58,744 bases of DNA from Pseudomonadota bacterium (GCA_003576805.1 QEVM01000006.1:1-58744), one strand, 5' to 3'; shown: positions 1-8,896, numbered from the stretch's first letter. Numbers and translations: made by a program. Notes: a model not told the origin generated them from the sequence alone.

Positions 1-563
1 AGCAGGACGCCGGCGAGCCCCGCGAGCGCCGCGGCGCTGCCGACCGCCTCGGCGAGCCCGCCGAGCCGCGAGCCGGCCGCGGCGGCCGAGAACTGCACCA
101 GCGTCGCGCCGGCGATCGCGCGCAAGAGGTCGCCGGTCGCGACGCGCGACACCAGCGCGTCGCGGGCCGGCTGCGCGAGCGCCTGGATCGTGCCCCACGC
201 GAGCGCGAAGGCGACGAGCGCGCCGAACGAGAGCCCGCCGCCGGCGAGCGCGGCGGCGAGCGCGGCCGCGTTCGCCGCCGCGGCGACGTGCAGCCAGCCG
301 AGCAGGCGGCGCAGCTCGATGCGGTCGGCGAGCGCGCCGCCGAAGAGCAGCAGCCCGAGCATCGGCAGCACCAGACACATCTGTGCGACGCCGACCCGGT
401 GCGCCGACGCGCGCAGCTCGCCGACCACGAGCCAGGTGAAGATCACCTGGCTCATCGAGCTGGCGAGCGCCCAGCTCGCGGCGGCGCCCAGGAACCAGGC
501 GTACGGAGACGGAGACGGAGACGGCGCCGCGACGGCGCGCGCGGCGAACGGGGGATCGGCCAT
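1..563 (-). CDS. MFS transporter, N-terminal part (runs off the left edge)
   Basis: This frame is open from an ATG at 563 to the left edge, about 187 codons with no stop. The translation shows alternating hydrophobic membrane segments. A GGALADR loop sits between segments 2 and 3, matching the conserved cytoplasmic MFS loop, and an AQPARDALVSR stretch follows segment 4, as in enterobactin-exporter/MFS_3 proteins. It would be an inner-membrane exporter or permease of unknown substrate. The N-terminus carries a Ser-Pro run encoded by a hexanucleotide repeat. It is the last visible gene of the co-directional series that begins at 12681, and a CRP-like palindrome lies about 36 bases upstream of its start. 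Family assignment is good; substrate is unknown. Confidence 0.72.
   Translation of the reverse strand, partial: MADPPFAARAVAAPSPSPSPYAWFLGAAASWALASSMSQVIFTWLVVGELRASAHRVGVAQMCLVLPMLGLLLFGGALADRIELRRLLGWLHVAAAANAAALAAALAGGGLSFGALVAFALAWGTIQALAQPARDALVSRVATGDLLRAIAGATLVQFSAAAAGSRLGGLAEAVGSAAALAGLAGVL
503..524. repeat. ACGGAG hexanucleotide tandem repeat
   Basis: Three and two-thirds perfect copies of ACGGAG lie inside the MFS gene and encode the Ser-Pro dipeptides near its N-terminus. Because the unit is six bases, copy-number changes would lengthen the N-terminal tail without shifting frame. Confidence 0.8.
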
Positions 564-598
564 CGAGGCGTTTATCGCACCGGCCGCCCGCGCGGCCC

Positions 599-614
599 TG
601 TGAGCTGGCTCACA
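599..614. promoter_or_regulatory. CRP/FNR-type palindrome TGTGA-N6-TCACA
   Basis: The sequence TGTGAGCTGGCTCACA is a perfect TGTGA-N6-TCACA palindrome, the core consensus of CRP-family regulators. It overlaps the stop codon of the PEP-CTERM gene at 610 and lies 36-51 bases upstream of the MFS start at 563, a plausible activator position. A near-identical copy occurs at 16873-16888. Binding is an inference from the motif only. Confidence 0.5.
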
Positions 615-1425
615 CCGCTGCGCGACTGCGACGCCTGCGCGCCGATCGCCGGCGCGCGACCGTCAACGCCGCGCCACTCGCCAGCGCCTGCGCGCCGGCG
701 CCCGGCTCCGGCGCCGGATACAGCGAGCCCGACTCCGCGGCGATCGCGAACCCGGCCACCGGATCGCCCTCGGCGTCGAACACCGCCGAGCCCGTCCACG
801 CGGCGCCGTAGTCGAGGCTCGCCACGAGCGGCCGGAACGGCGGCGGATCGGCGTCCTGGAGCTGCTCGATCGAGACGGTGAGGCCGAGCGAGAGCGAGAA
901 CGGCTCGCCGAACACGAACGGGATCGGCTCGCGCACGAGCTCGCCGACGAGCAGCCCGTGCAACGAGCGCGTGCGCACGTAGCTGACGTCCTGCGTGTTC
1001 GCGTAGAACGAGTACTGGCCCCACACGATGCCGGGATCCGACTCGAAGCCGAACGCGTCCAGCGAGAACGTCAGCAGCAGCGTGCCGGCGCCGCTGCCGC
1101 CCGTGATGGTGAGCCGGTCCAACGCCTGGGCGGAGGCGCTCGCGATCGTCGAGCCGAAGGCGAGCGAGCGCGAGAACTCGTCCACTTGGTAGTGGGCGCT
1201 CCCGGTGAGGGCGCCGTAGCCGACCTGCGCGCTCGCCTCGAACGCGCCCGCGGGCAGGTCGAGGACGACGGCCGCGTCCGTGTCGCCGAAGTCCTCGCCG
1301 GCGAGGCCGAAGCCCGGGACGATCGCGCCGGCCGACGTGGACGCCGCGTGCGCCGCCCCCGCCGAGCAGGCGCCGAAGAGGGCGGCGGCCAGGAACGCGC
1401 GGCGCAAGGAACGGGTGCTTCGCAT
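610..1425 (-). CDS. PEP-CTERM sorting domain protein
   Basis: This 271-residue exported protein starts with a signal peptide (Arg-rich n-region, hydrophobic core, cleavage near AHA at residues 25-27). The middle is Gly/Ser/Ala-rich and likely beta-structured, with no enzymatic motif I recognise. The C-terminus has the tripartite PEP-CTERM arrangement: APEPG at 238-242, a short hydrophobic stretch and an unusually long Arg-rich tail. Such tags are recognised by an exosortase, which is not encoded in this window. The gene is co-directional with the methyltransferase upstream (40-base gap) and the MFS gene downstream. The hydrophobic part of the tag is short and weak, so sorting efficiency is uncertain. 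Confidence 0.78.
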   Translation of the reverse strand: MRSTRSLRRAFLAAALFGACSAGAAHAASTSAGAIVPGFGLAGEDFGDTDAAVVLDLPAGAFEASAQVGYGALTGSAHYQVDEFSRSLAFGSTIASASAQALDRLTITGGSGAGTLLLTFSLDAFGFESDPGIVWGQYSFYANTQDVSYVRTRSLHGLLVGELVREPIPFVFGEPFSLSLGLTVSIEQLQDADPPPFRPLVASLDYGAAWTGSAVFDAEGDPVAGFAIAAESGSLYPAPEPGAGAQALASGAALTVARRRSARRRRSRAAV

Positions 1426-1464
1426 GCCGGAGACTACTGCGGATCGGAAGCGCGTGGCGCCGGA

Positions 1465-2127
1465 CTACGCCGCGTCGGGTCGGATCGCGCGGTAGCGCGC
1501 GATGCGGCCGAACAGCGTGTGGTGCTCGCCCGCGAGCGCGATCTCCGCGAAGCCGGACTCGGCGAGCAGCGACTCGATCGTCGCGTCGTCGCTGCTCGGG
1601 AGCGCGTGCGCGTGGTGGAAGAGGCGAGCGAGGAAGCCGCGCGGACGCGCGTGGCCGCGGGCGAAGTCCGCGAGATGGAGGCCGCCGCCCGGTCGCAGCA
1701 CGCGGCGCACGTCGCGCAGCATGCCGCGCTTCGTCTCGCCATCGAGGTGGTGGAACATCAGCGAGGAGAGCACGCGATCGAAGCGGGCGTCGGCGAAGGG
1801 CAGGGCGTCGCCGTAGCCGCGTTCGAAGCGCACCGCGACGCCCGCGCGCTCGGCCTTCCGCCGTGCGATCGCGAGCGCCTTCGGATCGGGATCGAGCGCG
1901 GTGACGTCGACGCCGGGATGCTCGCGCGCGATCCGCACCGCGAGCGTTCCGGTGCCCGCGCCGACGTCCAGCACGGCGTGGCCCGGCGCCAGCGCCGCCT
2001 GCGCGACGAGCGCCGCGTGGAGCGCGCCGGCGCCCGTGAGACGCGAGACGGGATCGTAGAAGCGGAGCAGCCAGTCGTGTCCCGCGGCCGGCAGATAAGC
2101 GCGCGGGGTCGCCTCGGACTTCGGCAT
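1465..2127 (-). CDS. class I SAM-dependent methyltransferase
   Basis: The 220-residue product has the class I methyltransferase core. The SAM-binding motif I is VLDVGAGTGTLA near residue 50. An acidic motif II (TALDPD) follows, then a SSLMFHHLD segment and a VLRPGGGLHLADF strand, as in UbiE/Methyltransf_11 proteins. The ATG at 2127 is preceded by AGGAG at good spacing; an in-frame extension to 2274 overlaps the Rid gene in another frame and is Arg-rich, so it was rejected. The gene sits 26 bases after the Rid-family gene on the same strand. The substrate cannot be read from the sequence. The operon context suggests a small-molecule methylation, but that is weak. Confidence 0.85.
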   Translation of the reverse strand: MPKSEATPRAYLPAAGHDWLLRFYDPVSRLTGAGALHAALVAQAALAPGHAVLDVGAGTGTLAVRIAREHPGVDVTALDPDPKALAIARRKAERAGVAVRFERGYGDALPFADARFDRVLSSLMFHHLDGETKRGMLRDVRRVLRPGGGLHLADFARGHARPRGFLARLFHHAHALPSSDDATIESLLAESGFAEIALAGEHHTLFGRIARYRAIRPDAA

Positions 2128-2153
2128 CTCGGTCTCCTGCGCGGCGCGCGGTC

Positions 2154-2588
2154 TCAGGTCGTGCGGGCGCGCCGGCCCTTCGCCTTCGCCGCGCCCGCGC
2201 GCAGCCGCGCGGTGACGCGGATCTCGACGAGCGCGCCGGGCACCGCGAGCTCGACCACGCCGATCGCGGTCCACGCCGGGTAGGGCGCCTCGACGTAGCG
2301 GTCCTTCACCTTCATGAAGACGCCGAGGTGCTCGCGCAGGCCGACGTGGAAGGTGGTCATCTCCACCACGTCGCCGAAGTCGAGCTCCGCCGCGGCGAGC
2401 ACGCGCTTCACGTTCTCGAAGGCCTGCGCGAACTGCGCTTCGGGCTCGGCGACCGCCTGGAAGCGTTCGTCGGTGCCGAGCTGTCCCGAGCAGCGCAGCC
2501 AGCGGCCCGTGCGCACGGCCGGCGCGAAGTGGAACTGGTCGTAGGCCATCTCCATGCCCTCGGGCACGAGGACGTCGCTCTTCTTCAT
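2154..2588 (-). CDS. RidA/YjgF/YER057c-UK114 family protein
   Basis: This 144-residue protein has the Rid fold pattern: GRWLRCSGQLG, a QAFENVKRVLAAA helix, a VVEMTTFHVGL strand and a C-terminal VEIRVTARL strand. Characterised RidA proteins hydrolyse reactive enamines and imines, relieving damage from PLP enzymes. The stretch preceding the last strand reads AVPGA where RidA has an active-site arginine (PARS), so it may belong to a Rid subfamily with another substrate. The ATG overlaps the stop of the upstream CSLREA gene as ATGA, which implies translational coupling. Placement in a hydantoinase/molybdenum hydroxylase operon fits removal of an imine or enamine intermediate, but this is an inference. 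Confidence 0.85.
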   Translation of the reverse strand: MKKSDVLVPEGMEMAYDQFHFAPAVRTGRWLRCSGQLGTDERFQAVAEPEAQFAQAFENVKRVLAAAELDFGDVVEMTTFHVGLREHLGVFMKVKDRYVEAPYPAWTAIGVVELAVPGALVEIRVTARLRAGAAKAKGRRARTT

Positions 2589-4084
2589 CGGGGGTCTCCT
2601 CTTCGGGCGCGCCAGAAGCGGCGCGCGCGGAGCGCGGCGAGCGCGATCGCGCCGGCTGCGAGCGCGCCCGGCTCGGGCGCCTCGATCGCGCCGACCGCGC
2701 ACGGCGACGGCCGCAGCGAGCCGCGCTGGTCGCGCTCCGGGCAATGGGCGGGAAGGCCGGCGCCGATCGCCGCGCTGCCCTCGAGCAGCGCGATCGTCTG
2801 CGTCGGCCCGCCGTTGTCGGCGAGCGCGGGGTCGAGGCCGGGCGCCGTGTTCGGCTGATCGCCGGCCGCGTCGAAGAAGCACGGGCTGGCGTCGGAGCCG
2901 AGATTGCCGCCGAGGCTCTCGATGCCGACGCCGCCGCCCTCGGAGGCGCAGTTCGGTGTCGCGCCCGCGCCGCCGGCGAGCAGCGCGTTGGCGAGCTGCA
3001 ACGGCTCGAAGGTCGTGAAGCCGTAGACCTGCGAGCCCGTGTGCGCGGTGTTGTACGCGATCGTGGAGTTGACGACGGTCGTGCCGTCGTCGGGGTCGTC
3101 GCCGAGCAGCATCTGGTGGCCGACGCCGCCGCCGCGGCCGCTGCCCGGCAGCAGGCCGAAGCCCTCGACGAAGGCGGGCGCCGCTTCGTTGCCCGTGACG
3201 GTCGAGCTCTCGAGCAGCAGTCGCCCGCTCGAGTTGAAGATGCCGCCGCCCGAGCCTTCGTTCAGCGTGTTGCGGCGCGGGTCGCCGGCGAAGTTGTCGG
3301 CGATCGTGCTGCCCGTGATGGTCAGGATCGCGGGCGGATTCGGCCGCGCGGAGACGTCGAGGTTCTGGATGCCGCCGCCCCGGCTCGCGAGCAGCGCGGC
3401 GTTGCCCGCGATCGTCGAGTCCGCGATCGACATCGTGCTCGCGATGTTCTGGATGCCGCCGCCGCTGCCGGGCCGGCTCGCTTCCACCGAGCCCGCGACG
3501 TTGTCGGTGATCCGGCAGCGCGTCAGCTCCGTCACCGCGTCGCCGCCGACGGCGATGCCGCCGCCGCCCGTGCCGGCCCGGTTCGCGACGACGTCCACGT
3601 CGCTCATCACCAGCCCGCCGCCGAGATTCAGGACGCCGCCGCCCTGGCCGGTCGGCAACGTCTCGCCGCCGGTGATCGTGACGCCGCTGATCGTGAGCGC
3701 GCCCAGGTTGGTGATGCTGAAGACGCGGTCGACGCCCGGCGCGTCCGCGGCGGGGCGCGCGTCGATCACCGTCACGTCGCGGCCCGCGCCGACGAGCGCG
3801 ACCACGCGGCCGACGACGAGATTGCCGTTGGTGCCGTCGCCCGGCGCGTTGTCGTTCGGCCGTGCGCCGCGCGGGATCGTGAGCCGGTAGAGACCCGCCG
3901 GCAGCTGGATCACGTTGGTCGGGTCCTGCGGCAGCGCGAGCAGCGCCTCGCGCAGCGAGCAGTCGTCGTCGCAGGCGCCGTCCGCCGTGTCGGCGGTCTT
4001 CGACACCGTGAACACGGCGGCGCCGGCGGATGCGGAGGACAGCGCGGCGGCCGCGGCGAGCAACGGGATCGCGAGCGCGTGCAT
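2585..4084 (-). CDS. CSLREA / right-handed beta-helix PEP-CTERM protein
   Basis: This is a 499-residue surface protein with a signal peptide (1-22) and the CSLREA motif at residues 42-47. A long parallel beta-helix follows, made of repeated Gly/Asn turns of the type SxVTGNxA and GGGIxN. An NGGPTQTIALLEG block at about 424 is typical of the choice-of-anchor Q family. The C-terminal PEP-CTERM tag starts with APEPG at 469 and ends in an Arg-rich tail. GGAGG stands seven bases before the ATG. The protein is probably anchored or released at the outer surface by an exosortase system, and a beta-helix of this kind often binds or cleaves polysaccharide. No catalytic residues are evident. It interrupts the otherwise enzymatic operon between hyuB and the Rid gene. 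Confidence 0.85.
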   Translation of the reverse strand: MHALAIPLLAAAAALSSASAGAAVFTVSKTADTADGACDDDCSLREALLALPQDPTNVIQLPAGLYRLTIPRGARPNDNAPGDGTNGNLVVGRVVALVGAGRDVTVIDARPAADAPGVDRVFSITNLGALTISGVTITGGETLPTGQGGGVLNLGGGLVMSDVDVVANRAGTGGGGIAVGGDAVTELTRCRITDNVAGSVEASRPGSGGGIQNIASTMSIADSTIAGNAALLASRGGGIQNLDVSARPNPPAILTITGSTIADNFAGDPRRNTLNEGSGGGIFNSSGRLLLESSTVTGNEAAPAFVEGFGLLPGSGRGGGVGHQMLLGDDPDDGTTVVNSTIAYNTAHTGSQVYGFTTFEPLQLANALLAGGAGATPNCASEGGGVGIESLGGNLGSDASPCFFDAAGDQPNTAPGLDPALADNGGPTQTIALLEGSAAIGAGLPAHCPERDQRGSLRPSPCAVGAIEAPEPGALAAGAIALAALRARRFWRARRGDPR

Positions 4085-4162
4085 GGGGCCTCCGATCGAG
4101 CGAGGGTCGTCGGCTCGACCCGCCCGCGCAAGGACGCGCGGTCGGAGCGCGTGGAACGGCGG

Positions 4163-6133
4163 CTATGCGGGCGTGGGCCAGTGCGCGACGGCGCGGCGCT
4201 GCAGCATCGCCCGGAACGTCTCGGTGCTGCGCTTCAGCAGCCGCCCGTCGCCCCAGTCGACGATCACGCCGTAGTGGCGCACCAGGTCGAAGACGTCGAG
4301 CTCGCCGGCGCGGTAGCGCCGCGCGATCTCCTCCGGATCCTCCTCGAGCCAGCCGCGCCGCTCGGCGCGGATCCGCGCGCGTTCGCGCGCGGTGGCCGCG
4401 AGATCGATCTCGAACGCGTCGACGTCGGGATCGACCGCGTGCACCACGACGCCGTAGTCCTTGCGCGCGCGCTCGATCGACACGTAGCCGTCGATCACGT
4501 CCTCGAGCACCGCGTCGGGCGCGCGCTCGAGCGGATCGCCGAAGCCGCCGCCGCCGGCCGAGGGACGCGAGAACGAGTCGCCGGCCCGGATCGGCACGTT
4601 CGAGAAGATCGCGCCCATGTAGCGCGCGTCGGGCCGCCCGGGATTGAGCCACGCGCCGTGCGGGATCGACGGCAGCCCGCCGCGCACGCCCCACGTGATC
4701 GAGCGCGCGCGATCGCAGCAGTACGACATCACCGACGCGTCGGCGGCGGTCAGCGTTCCGCCCTTCACCACGCCGCAGCCGCCGCGGAAGCGTCCCGGCC
4801 CGCCCGAGTCGGTGAGGATCGCGTGCTCGCTCGTCACGATCGGCGCGAGCCGCTCCTGGCCTTCGCACGGCTGCACCGCCTCCCCGACGCCGAAGATGCT
4901 CGACGTGCAGTTGGCGCCGTCCTTGCCGTTGCGGCCGCCCCAGCCGGCGACCATCCAGTCGTACCACATGAAGATCGGGCGACCCGGCAGGCGCGCGTCG
5001 CGCCCGCCGACCAGCAGGTACTCGATGTCGGGACAGCAGGCGATCGCGCGCTCGGGCATCACTTCGCCGCACAGCTCGAAGACCGCGTTCACGATCTTGC
5101 CGTACGCGCCGGAGCAGAAGCCCGTCACCGCGACGGGCCACGGCGCGTTCACGACCGATCCCACGGGACCGGCGTCGATGTCGATCGCGCGGTAGAAGCC
5201 GGAGTTGAGCGGCACGTCGGGGAAGAACATCTTGGTGCCCGTCACGACGCCCGAGAACGACGATCCGTAGCTGCCGTTCAGGAACGTCCCGATCGCCGGG
5301 TGCGAGCCCGAGAGGTCGAAGTGCATGCGGTCGCCTTCGATCGTGAGGCGCACGTGCACGGGGATCAGGCCCTCCTCGAGGCGCGGGTCCTGATCGAGAG
5401 AGTCGACCGTGGACCAGCTGCCGTCCGGCAGCGCGGCGATGCGCTGGCGCGTGAGCCGCTCCACGTAGTCCTGCACCTGCGCGAACGCCGCGACGATCGT
5501 GTCCCGGCCGTACTTCGCGACGAGCCGGCCGATCTCCTGGTCCGCGACGCGCGTCGCCTCCGACTGCGAGTGGAGGTCGCCCTCGGCGCCCTCGGGCGCC
5601 CGCGTGTTCGACACGATCAGCCGCACCACGTCGTGCAGCCAGCGGCCGCGGTCGCAGATCCGCACCGGCGTGATGCGCAGGCCCTCGCCGAAGTGCTCGC
5701 GCGCCGTCACGTCGAACGAGCCCGGCACGCTCCCGCCGACGTCGGCCCAGTGGCCGTTGCTCTGCGCGAAGGCGATCAGCTCGCCCTCGGCGAAGATCGG
5801 CCGGATCAGCCGCACGTCGCAGAAGTGCGTACCGCCCAGGTAGGGATCGTTGACGAGGAAGACGTCGCCCGGGTGGACGTCGCCGGGGAACGCGTCGATC
5901 ACCGCCTTCGCGGTGAAGTGCAGCGTGCCGACGTGGACCGCGATGTCCATGCTGCCCTGCATGACCGTGTCGCCCTGCGCGTCGCAGAGCGCCGACGAGA
6001 AGTCGCGGGCGTAGAGCACGAACGAGTGGCAGGTCCGCAGCACCTGCTCCGCCATCTGGTCCACGACCGTCACGAAGGCGTTCTTCAGCACCTCGAAGGT
6101 GACGGGATCGAGTCGCTCTCGGCTGGATTGCAT
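4163..6133 (-). CDS. hyuB: hydantoinase B / oxoprolinase family subunit
   Basis: The 656-residue product begins with the typical DPVTFEVLKNAF segment and continues with DFSSALCDAQG, a VNDPYLGGTHFCDV block, and a FDLSGSHPAIGTFLNGSYG block characteristic of HyuB/oxoprolinase-B proteins. With HyuA it should form an ATP-dependent cyclic-amide hydrolase (N-methylhydantoinase, 5-oxoprolinase type) or a related carboxylase. It lies 22 bases after hyuA on the same strand, and a 78-base gap separates it from the CSLREA gene. It is somewhat longer than many HyuB proteins because of a C-terminal extension after the main domain. The family is certain; substrate specificity is not visible. Confidence 0.93.
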   Translation of the reverse strand: MQSSRERLDPVTFEVLKNAFVTVVDQMAEQVLRTCHSFVLYARDFSSALCDAQGDTVMQGSMDIAVHVGTLHFTAKAVIDAFPGDVHPGDVFLVNDPYLGGTHFCDVRLIRPIFAEGELIAFAQSNGHWADVGGSVPGSFDVTAREHFGEGLRITPVRICDRGRWLHDVVRLIVSNTRAPEGAEGDLHSQSEATRVADQEIGRLVAKYGRDTIVAAFAQVQDYVERLTRQRIAALPDGSWSTVDSLDQDPRLEEGLIPVHVRLTIEGDRMHFDLSGSHPAIGTFLNGSYGSSFSGVVTGTKMFFPDVPLNSGFYRAIDIDAGPVGSVVNAPWPVAVTGFCSGAYGKIVNAVFELCGEVMPERAIACCPDIEYLLVGGRDARLPGRPIFMWYDWMVAGWGGRNGKDGANCTSSIFGVGEAVQPCEGQERLAPIVTSEHAILTDSGGPGRFRGGCGVVKGGTLTAADASVMSYCCDRARSITWGVRGGLPSIPHGAWLNPGRPDARYMGAIFSNVPIRAGDSFSRPSAGGGGFGDPLERAPDAVLEDVIDGYVSIERARKDYGVVVHAVDPDVDAFEIDLAATARERARIRAERRGWLEEDPEEIARRYRAGELDVFDLVRHYGVIVDWGDGRLLKRSTETFRAMLQRRAVAHWPTPA

Positions 6134-6155
6134 GGGCGCGGCCCTCGCGCGTCCT

Positions 6156-8189
6156 TCACGAGACGCGGATCCGGAGGTTTCCCCACTCGTCGACGCGGGC
6201 GTGCGCGCCCGGCGGCACGACCACCGTCGAATCGAGCTGCTCCACCACGGCGGGCCCCTCGAACGAGGCGCCCGCCGCGAGCGCGGCGCGCGCGAAGATC
6301 GGCGTCGCGAGCGCGCGGTCGAAGCCGTCGAACCAGACCGGACGCTCTCCGACCGGCTCGGCGCGGCCCGCTCCGCGCGCCGCGCGCGCGAGCCCGGGCT
6401 TCGGGACCTGCCCCACGGCGCGCACGCCGAGGCGGTACACCTCGACCGGCGCGGCGTCGCGCCGGTAGTTGTGCTCGCGCGCGTGCTCGGCGTGGAACGC
6501 CGCCACGGCGTCGTCGAGCGACTCGATCGGCCGCCCGACCGGGATCGTCAGCGACCGCCACTGTCCGGCGTAGCGCATGTCGATCGAGCGCCGGATCGCC
6601 TGCTGCTCGGGCGGCACCGCCTCGCGATCGAGCAGCGCGCGCGCCTCGTCCTCGAGCGCCCGGAAGCGCGTCTCGAGCGCGTCCGGCGCGAGCTCGTCCG
6701 CGCGCCCGAGCAGCATCGTCGAGAGGTCGTGCTCGATGTCGACGAGCAGGCAGCCGAGCGCCGAGGTGATGCCCGGATGCGGCGGCACGAGCACGGTGGG
6801 GATCGAGAGCTCGCGCGCCAGGAAGGCGCCGTGCAGCGGGCCCGCGCCGCCGAACACGACGAGCGCGAACTCGCGCGGGTCGTAGCCGCGCCGCACCGAC
6901 AAGAGGCGCACGGCGTCCGCCATGTTGGCGTTGGCGACGCGCAGCATCGCGCTCGCGGCCTCGCGCAGGTCGAGGCCGAGCGGCTTCGCGACGCGCTCCT
7001 CGATCGCGCGCTGCGCGGCGGCGCGATCGAGCCGCATCGCGCCGCCGATCAGCTGCTCGCCGAGCCGGCCGAGCACCAGGTTCGCGTCGGTGTTGGTGGG
7101 CGCCTCGCCGCCGCGGCCGTAGCAGGCCGGGCCGGGATCCGCGCCCGCCGACTGCGGCCCGTTGCGCAGCGAGCCGGCGTCGTCGATCCACGCCAGCGAG
7201 CCGCCGCCCGCGCCGATCGTCAGCACCTCGATGCTCGGGAAGCAGATCGGGTAGCCGAACTCGACGTACCACTCCTTGGTGACGCGCGTCTCGCCCTGGT
7301 ACGTGAGCGAGATGTCGGTGCTGGTGCCGCCCATGTCGAGGCCGATCGCGTTCGGGAAGCCGGCCTCGGCGGCGATGTGGCGGCTCGCGATCGCGCCGGC
7401 CGCGATGCCGGACGAGGCGAGCCGCACCGCGAGCCGCTCGACGCTCGACGGCGTCATCACGCCGCCGCCGGAGTGCAGGATCAGGAGGTCGCCCGCGTAG
7501 CCGTCCGCGCGCAGCCGCGACTCCAGCCGCTTCACGTAGTCCGCGACGAGCGGCGCGAGCACCGCGTTGCCGACCGTGGTCGAGAAGCGCTCGTGCTCGA
7601 AGATCTCCGGGAGCACCTCGCTCGAGAGCGAGATGCGCGCGTCGGGCAGCTCCGCCGCGAGCACCTCGCGCAGCGCGCGCTCGTGCGCCGGGTTCGCGTG
7701 CGCGTTCATCAGGCAGACGGCGATCGACTCGACGCCGCGCCGCCGCAGCTTCGCCGCGAGCGCGCGCGCCTCCGCGAGATCGAGCGGCTCGAGCACCTGG
7801 CCCGCGTAGTCGACGCGCTCGCGCACCTCGAAGCGGTCGCGGCGCCGGATGTAGGGCGGCGCGACGTCGCGATAGGCGTCCCACAGCTCGTTCTTCCAGC
7901 CGCGGCGGATCTCGATCACGTCGCGGAAGCCGCGCGTGTTCACCATCGCGGCGCGCGGCAGGCGGCGCGTCAGCAGCGCGTTGGTCGCGACGGTCGTGCC
8001 GTGCGAGAACACCGCGACGTCCGCGAGCGCGACGCCGAGCTCGGCGACGCCGCGCAGCACGCCGTCGATCGGATCCGGCGTCGACGGCGTCTTCGCGATC
8101 TCGATGCGCCCGGTCGCCTCGTCGAGCAGGCAGAGGTCGGTGAAGGTTCCCCCGACGTCGACCGCGAGCCGCTTCGATGCAGTGGACAC
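6156..8189 (-). CDS. hyuA: hydantoinase A / oxoprolinase family subunit (ATP-binding)
   Basis: This 677-residue protein carries the ASKHA-fold phosphate-1 motif DVGGTFTD at residues 11-18 and the second nucleotide motif GLDMGGTSTD near 290. Domain order is Hydantoinase_A N-terminal domain (about 7-180), Hydantoinase_A core (about 200-490) and a C-terminal domain. HyuA proteins phosphorylate or activate the cyclic amide so that HyuB can hydrolyse it. The GTG start at 8189 is preceded by GAGGAG. Spacing to the neighbours is short on both sides (19 bases upstream, 22 downstream), so it is probably co-transcribed with the molybdenum hydroxylase genes. Acetone carboxylase and acetophenone carboxylase subunits belong to the same superfamily and are alternatives. 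Confidence 0.93.
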   Translation of the reverse strand: MSTASKRLAVDVGGTFTDLCLLDEATGRIEIAKTPSTPDPIDGVLRGVAELGVALADVAVFSHGTTVATNALLTRRLPRAAMVNTRGFRDVIEIRRGWKNELWDAYRDVAPPYIRRRDRFEVRERVDYAGQVLEPLDLAEARALAAKLRRRGVESIAVCLMNAHANPAHERALREVLAAELPDARISLSSEVLPEIFEHERFSTTVGNAVLAPLVADYVKRLESRLRADGYAGDLLILHSGGGVMTPSSVERLAVRLASSGIAAGAIASRHIAAEAGFPNAIGLDMGGTSTDISLTYQGETRVTKEWYVEFGYPICFPSIEVLTIGAGGGSLAWIDDAGSLRNGPQSAGADPGPACYGRGGEAPTNTDANLVLGRLGEQLIGGAMRLDRAAAQRAIEERVAKPLGLDLREAASAMLRVANANMADAVRLLSVRRGYDPREFALVVFGGAGPLHGAFLARELSIPTVLVPPHPGITSALGCLLVDIEHDLSTMLLGRADELAPDALETRFRALEDEARALLDREAVPPEQQAIRRSIDMRYAGQWRSLTIPVGRPIESLDDAVAAFHAEHAREHNYRRDAAPVEVYRLGVRAVGQVPKPGLARAARGAGRAEPVGERPVWFDGFDRALATPIFARAALAAGASFEGPAVVEQLDSTVVVPPGAHARVDEWGNLRIRVS

Positions 8190-8208
8190 GGGACTCTCCT
8201 CGCCGCGG

Positions 8209-8880
8209 CTACTCGCGCAGCGGCAGCCTGGGATGGGCGAGCGCGTACTTCGGAGTCGGGATGTCGGGCGCGAGCCGCGGATCCGGGATCGGCGGCCGCG
8301 CGCACAGCTCGAAGGGCACGACGCCGGCCCACGCGCGGAACTCGAGCTCGTCGCCCTCGTCGCCGGGCGGCCCCTCGCGGATCTTCGCGGACGCCTCGTC
8401 GATCGGCAGCGTGAGCACGGTCGTGGCGCGCAGCTCCTGCGCGGTCGGCGGCCGCACGTCGTTCCAGCGGCCCGGCACGATGCGCTCGGTGAAGCCGCGC
8501 AGCGCCTCGCGCTTGTCGTCGAGATCCTCGACCGTCGTGGCGACGCCGAGCACGACGACCGAGCGGTAGTTGAAGGAGTGGTTGAAGGCGGTGCGCGCGA
8601 GCACGATGCCGTCGACGTGCGTCACCGTTACGCAGGCGGGCAGCCCGCCCTCGAGCGCCCGCATCGCGCGGCTCGCCGCCGACCCGTGCAGCAGCAGCCG
8701 GTCGCCGATGCGCGCGTACGCGGTCGGGATCACGAACGGCTGGCCCTCGTGCACGAAGCCGAGATGGCAGACGATCCCCGCGTCGAGGATCGCGTCGATC
8801 GTGGCGCGGTCGTAGTGGCCGCGCTTCGGGAAGCGCCGCAGGCGCGTGCGCTCGCTCTGGAGATCGTCCGTCTCTCGCAC
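8209..8880 (-). CDS. pyridoxamine 5'-phosphate oxidase-family (FMN split-barrel) protein
   Basis: The 223-residue product has the flavin-binding split-barrel pattern. A GHYDRATIDAILDAG helix and CHLGFVHEGQPFVIPTAY strands come first, followed by LLLHGSAASR and a NHSFNYRSVVVLGVA strand. This is the arrangement seen in NimA-like and other FMN-dependent nitro- or F420/FMN-reductase relatives rather than in true PdxH. GGAGGA precedes the GTG start at 8880. It sits between the Mo subunit gene (16-base gap) and hyuA (19-base gap), so it is likely part of the same operon. A reductase or a flavin-protecting role in the pathway is possible. The precise reaction cannot be assigned. Confidence 0.82.
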   Translation of the reverse strand: MRETDDLQSERTRLRRFPKRGHYDRATIDAILDAGIVCHLGFVHEGQPFVIPTAYARIGDRLLLHGSAASRAMRALEGGLPACVTVTHVDGIVLARTAFNHSFNYRSVVVLGVATTVEDLDDKREALRGFTERIVPGRWNDVRPPTAQELRATTVLTLPIDEASAKIREGPPGDEGDELEFRAWAGVVPFELCARPPIPDPRLAPDIPTPKYALAHPRLPLRE

Positions 8881-8896
8881 GTCGTTCCTCCGATTC

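Noticed and set aside
2744..6769. A 1341-codon open frame on the plus strand
   Set aside because: It runs antisense to hyuB, the Rid/CSLREA genes and part of hyuA, is almost entirely Arg/Ala/Val/Asp and has no domain; high GC content removes stop codons in this frame.
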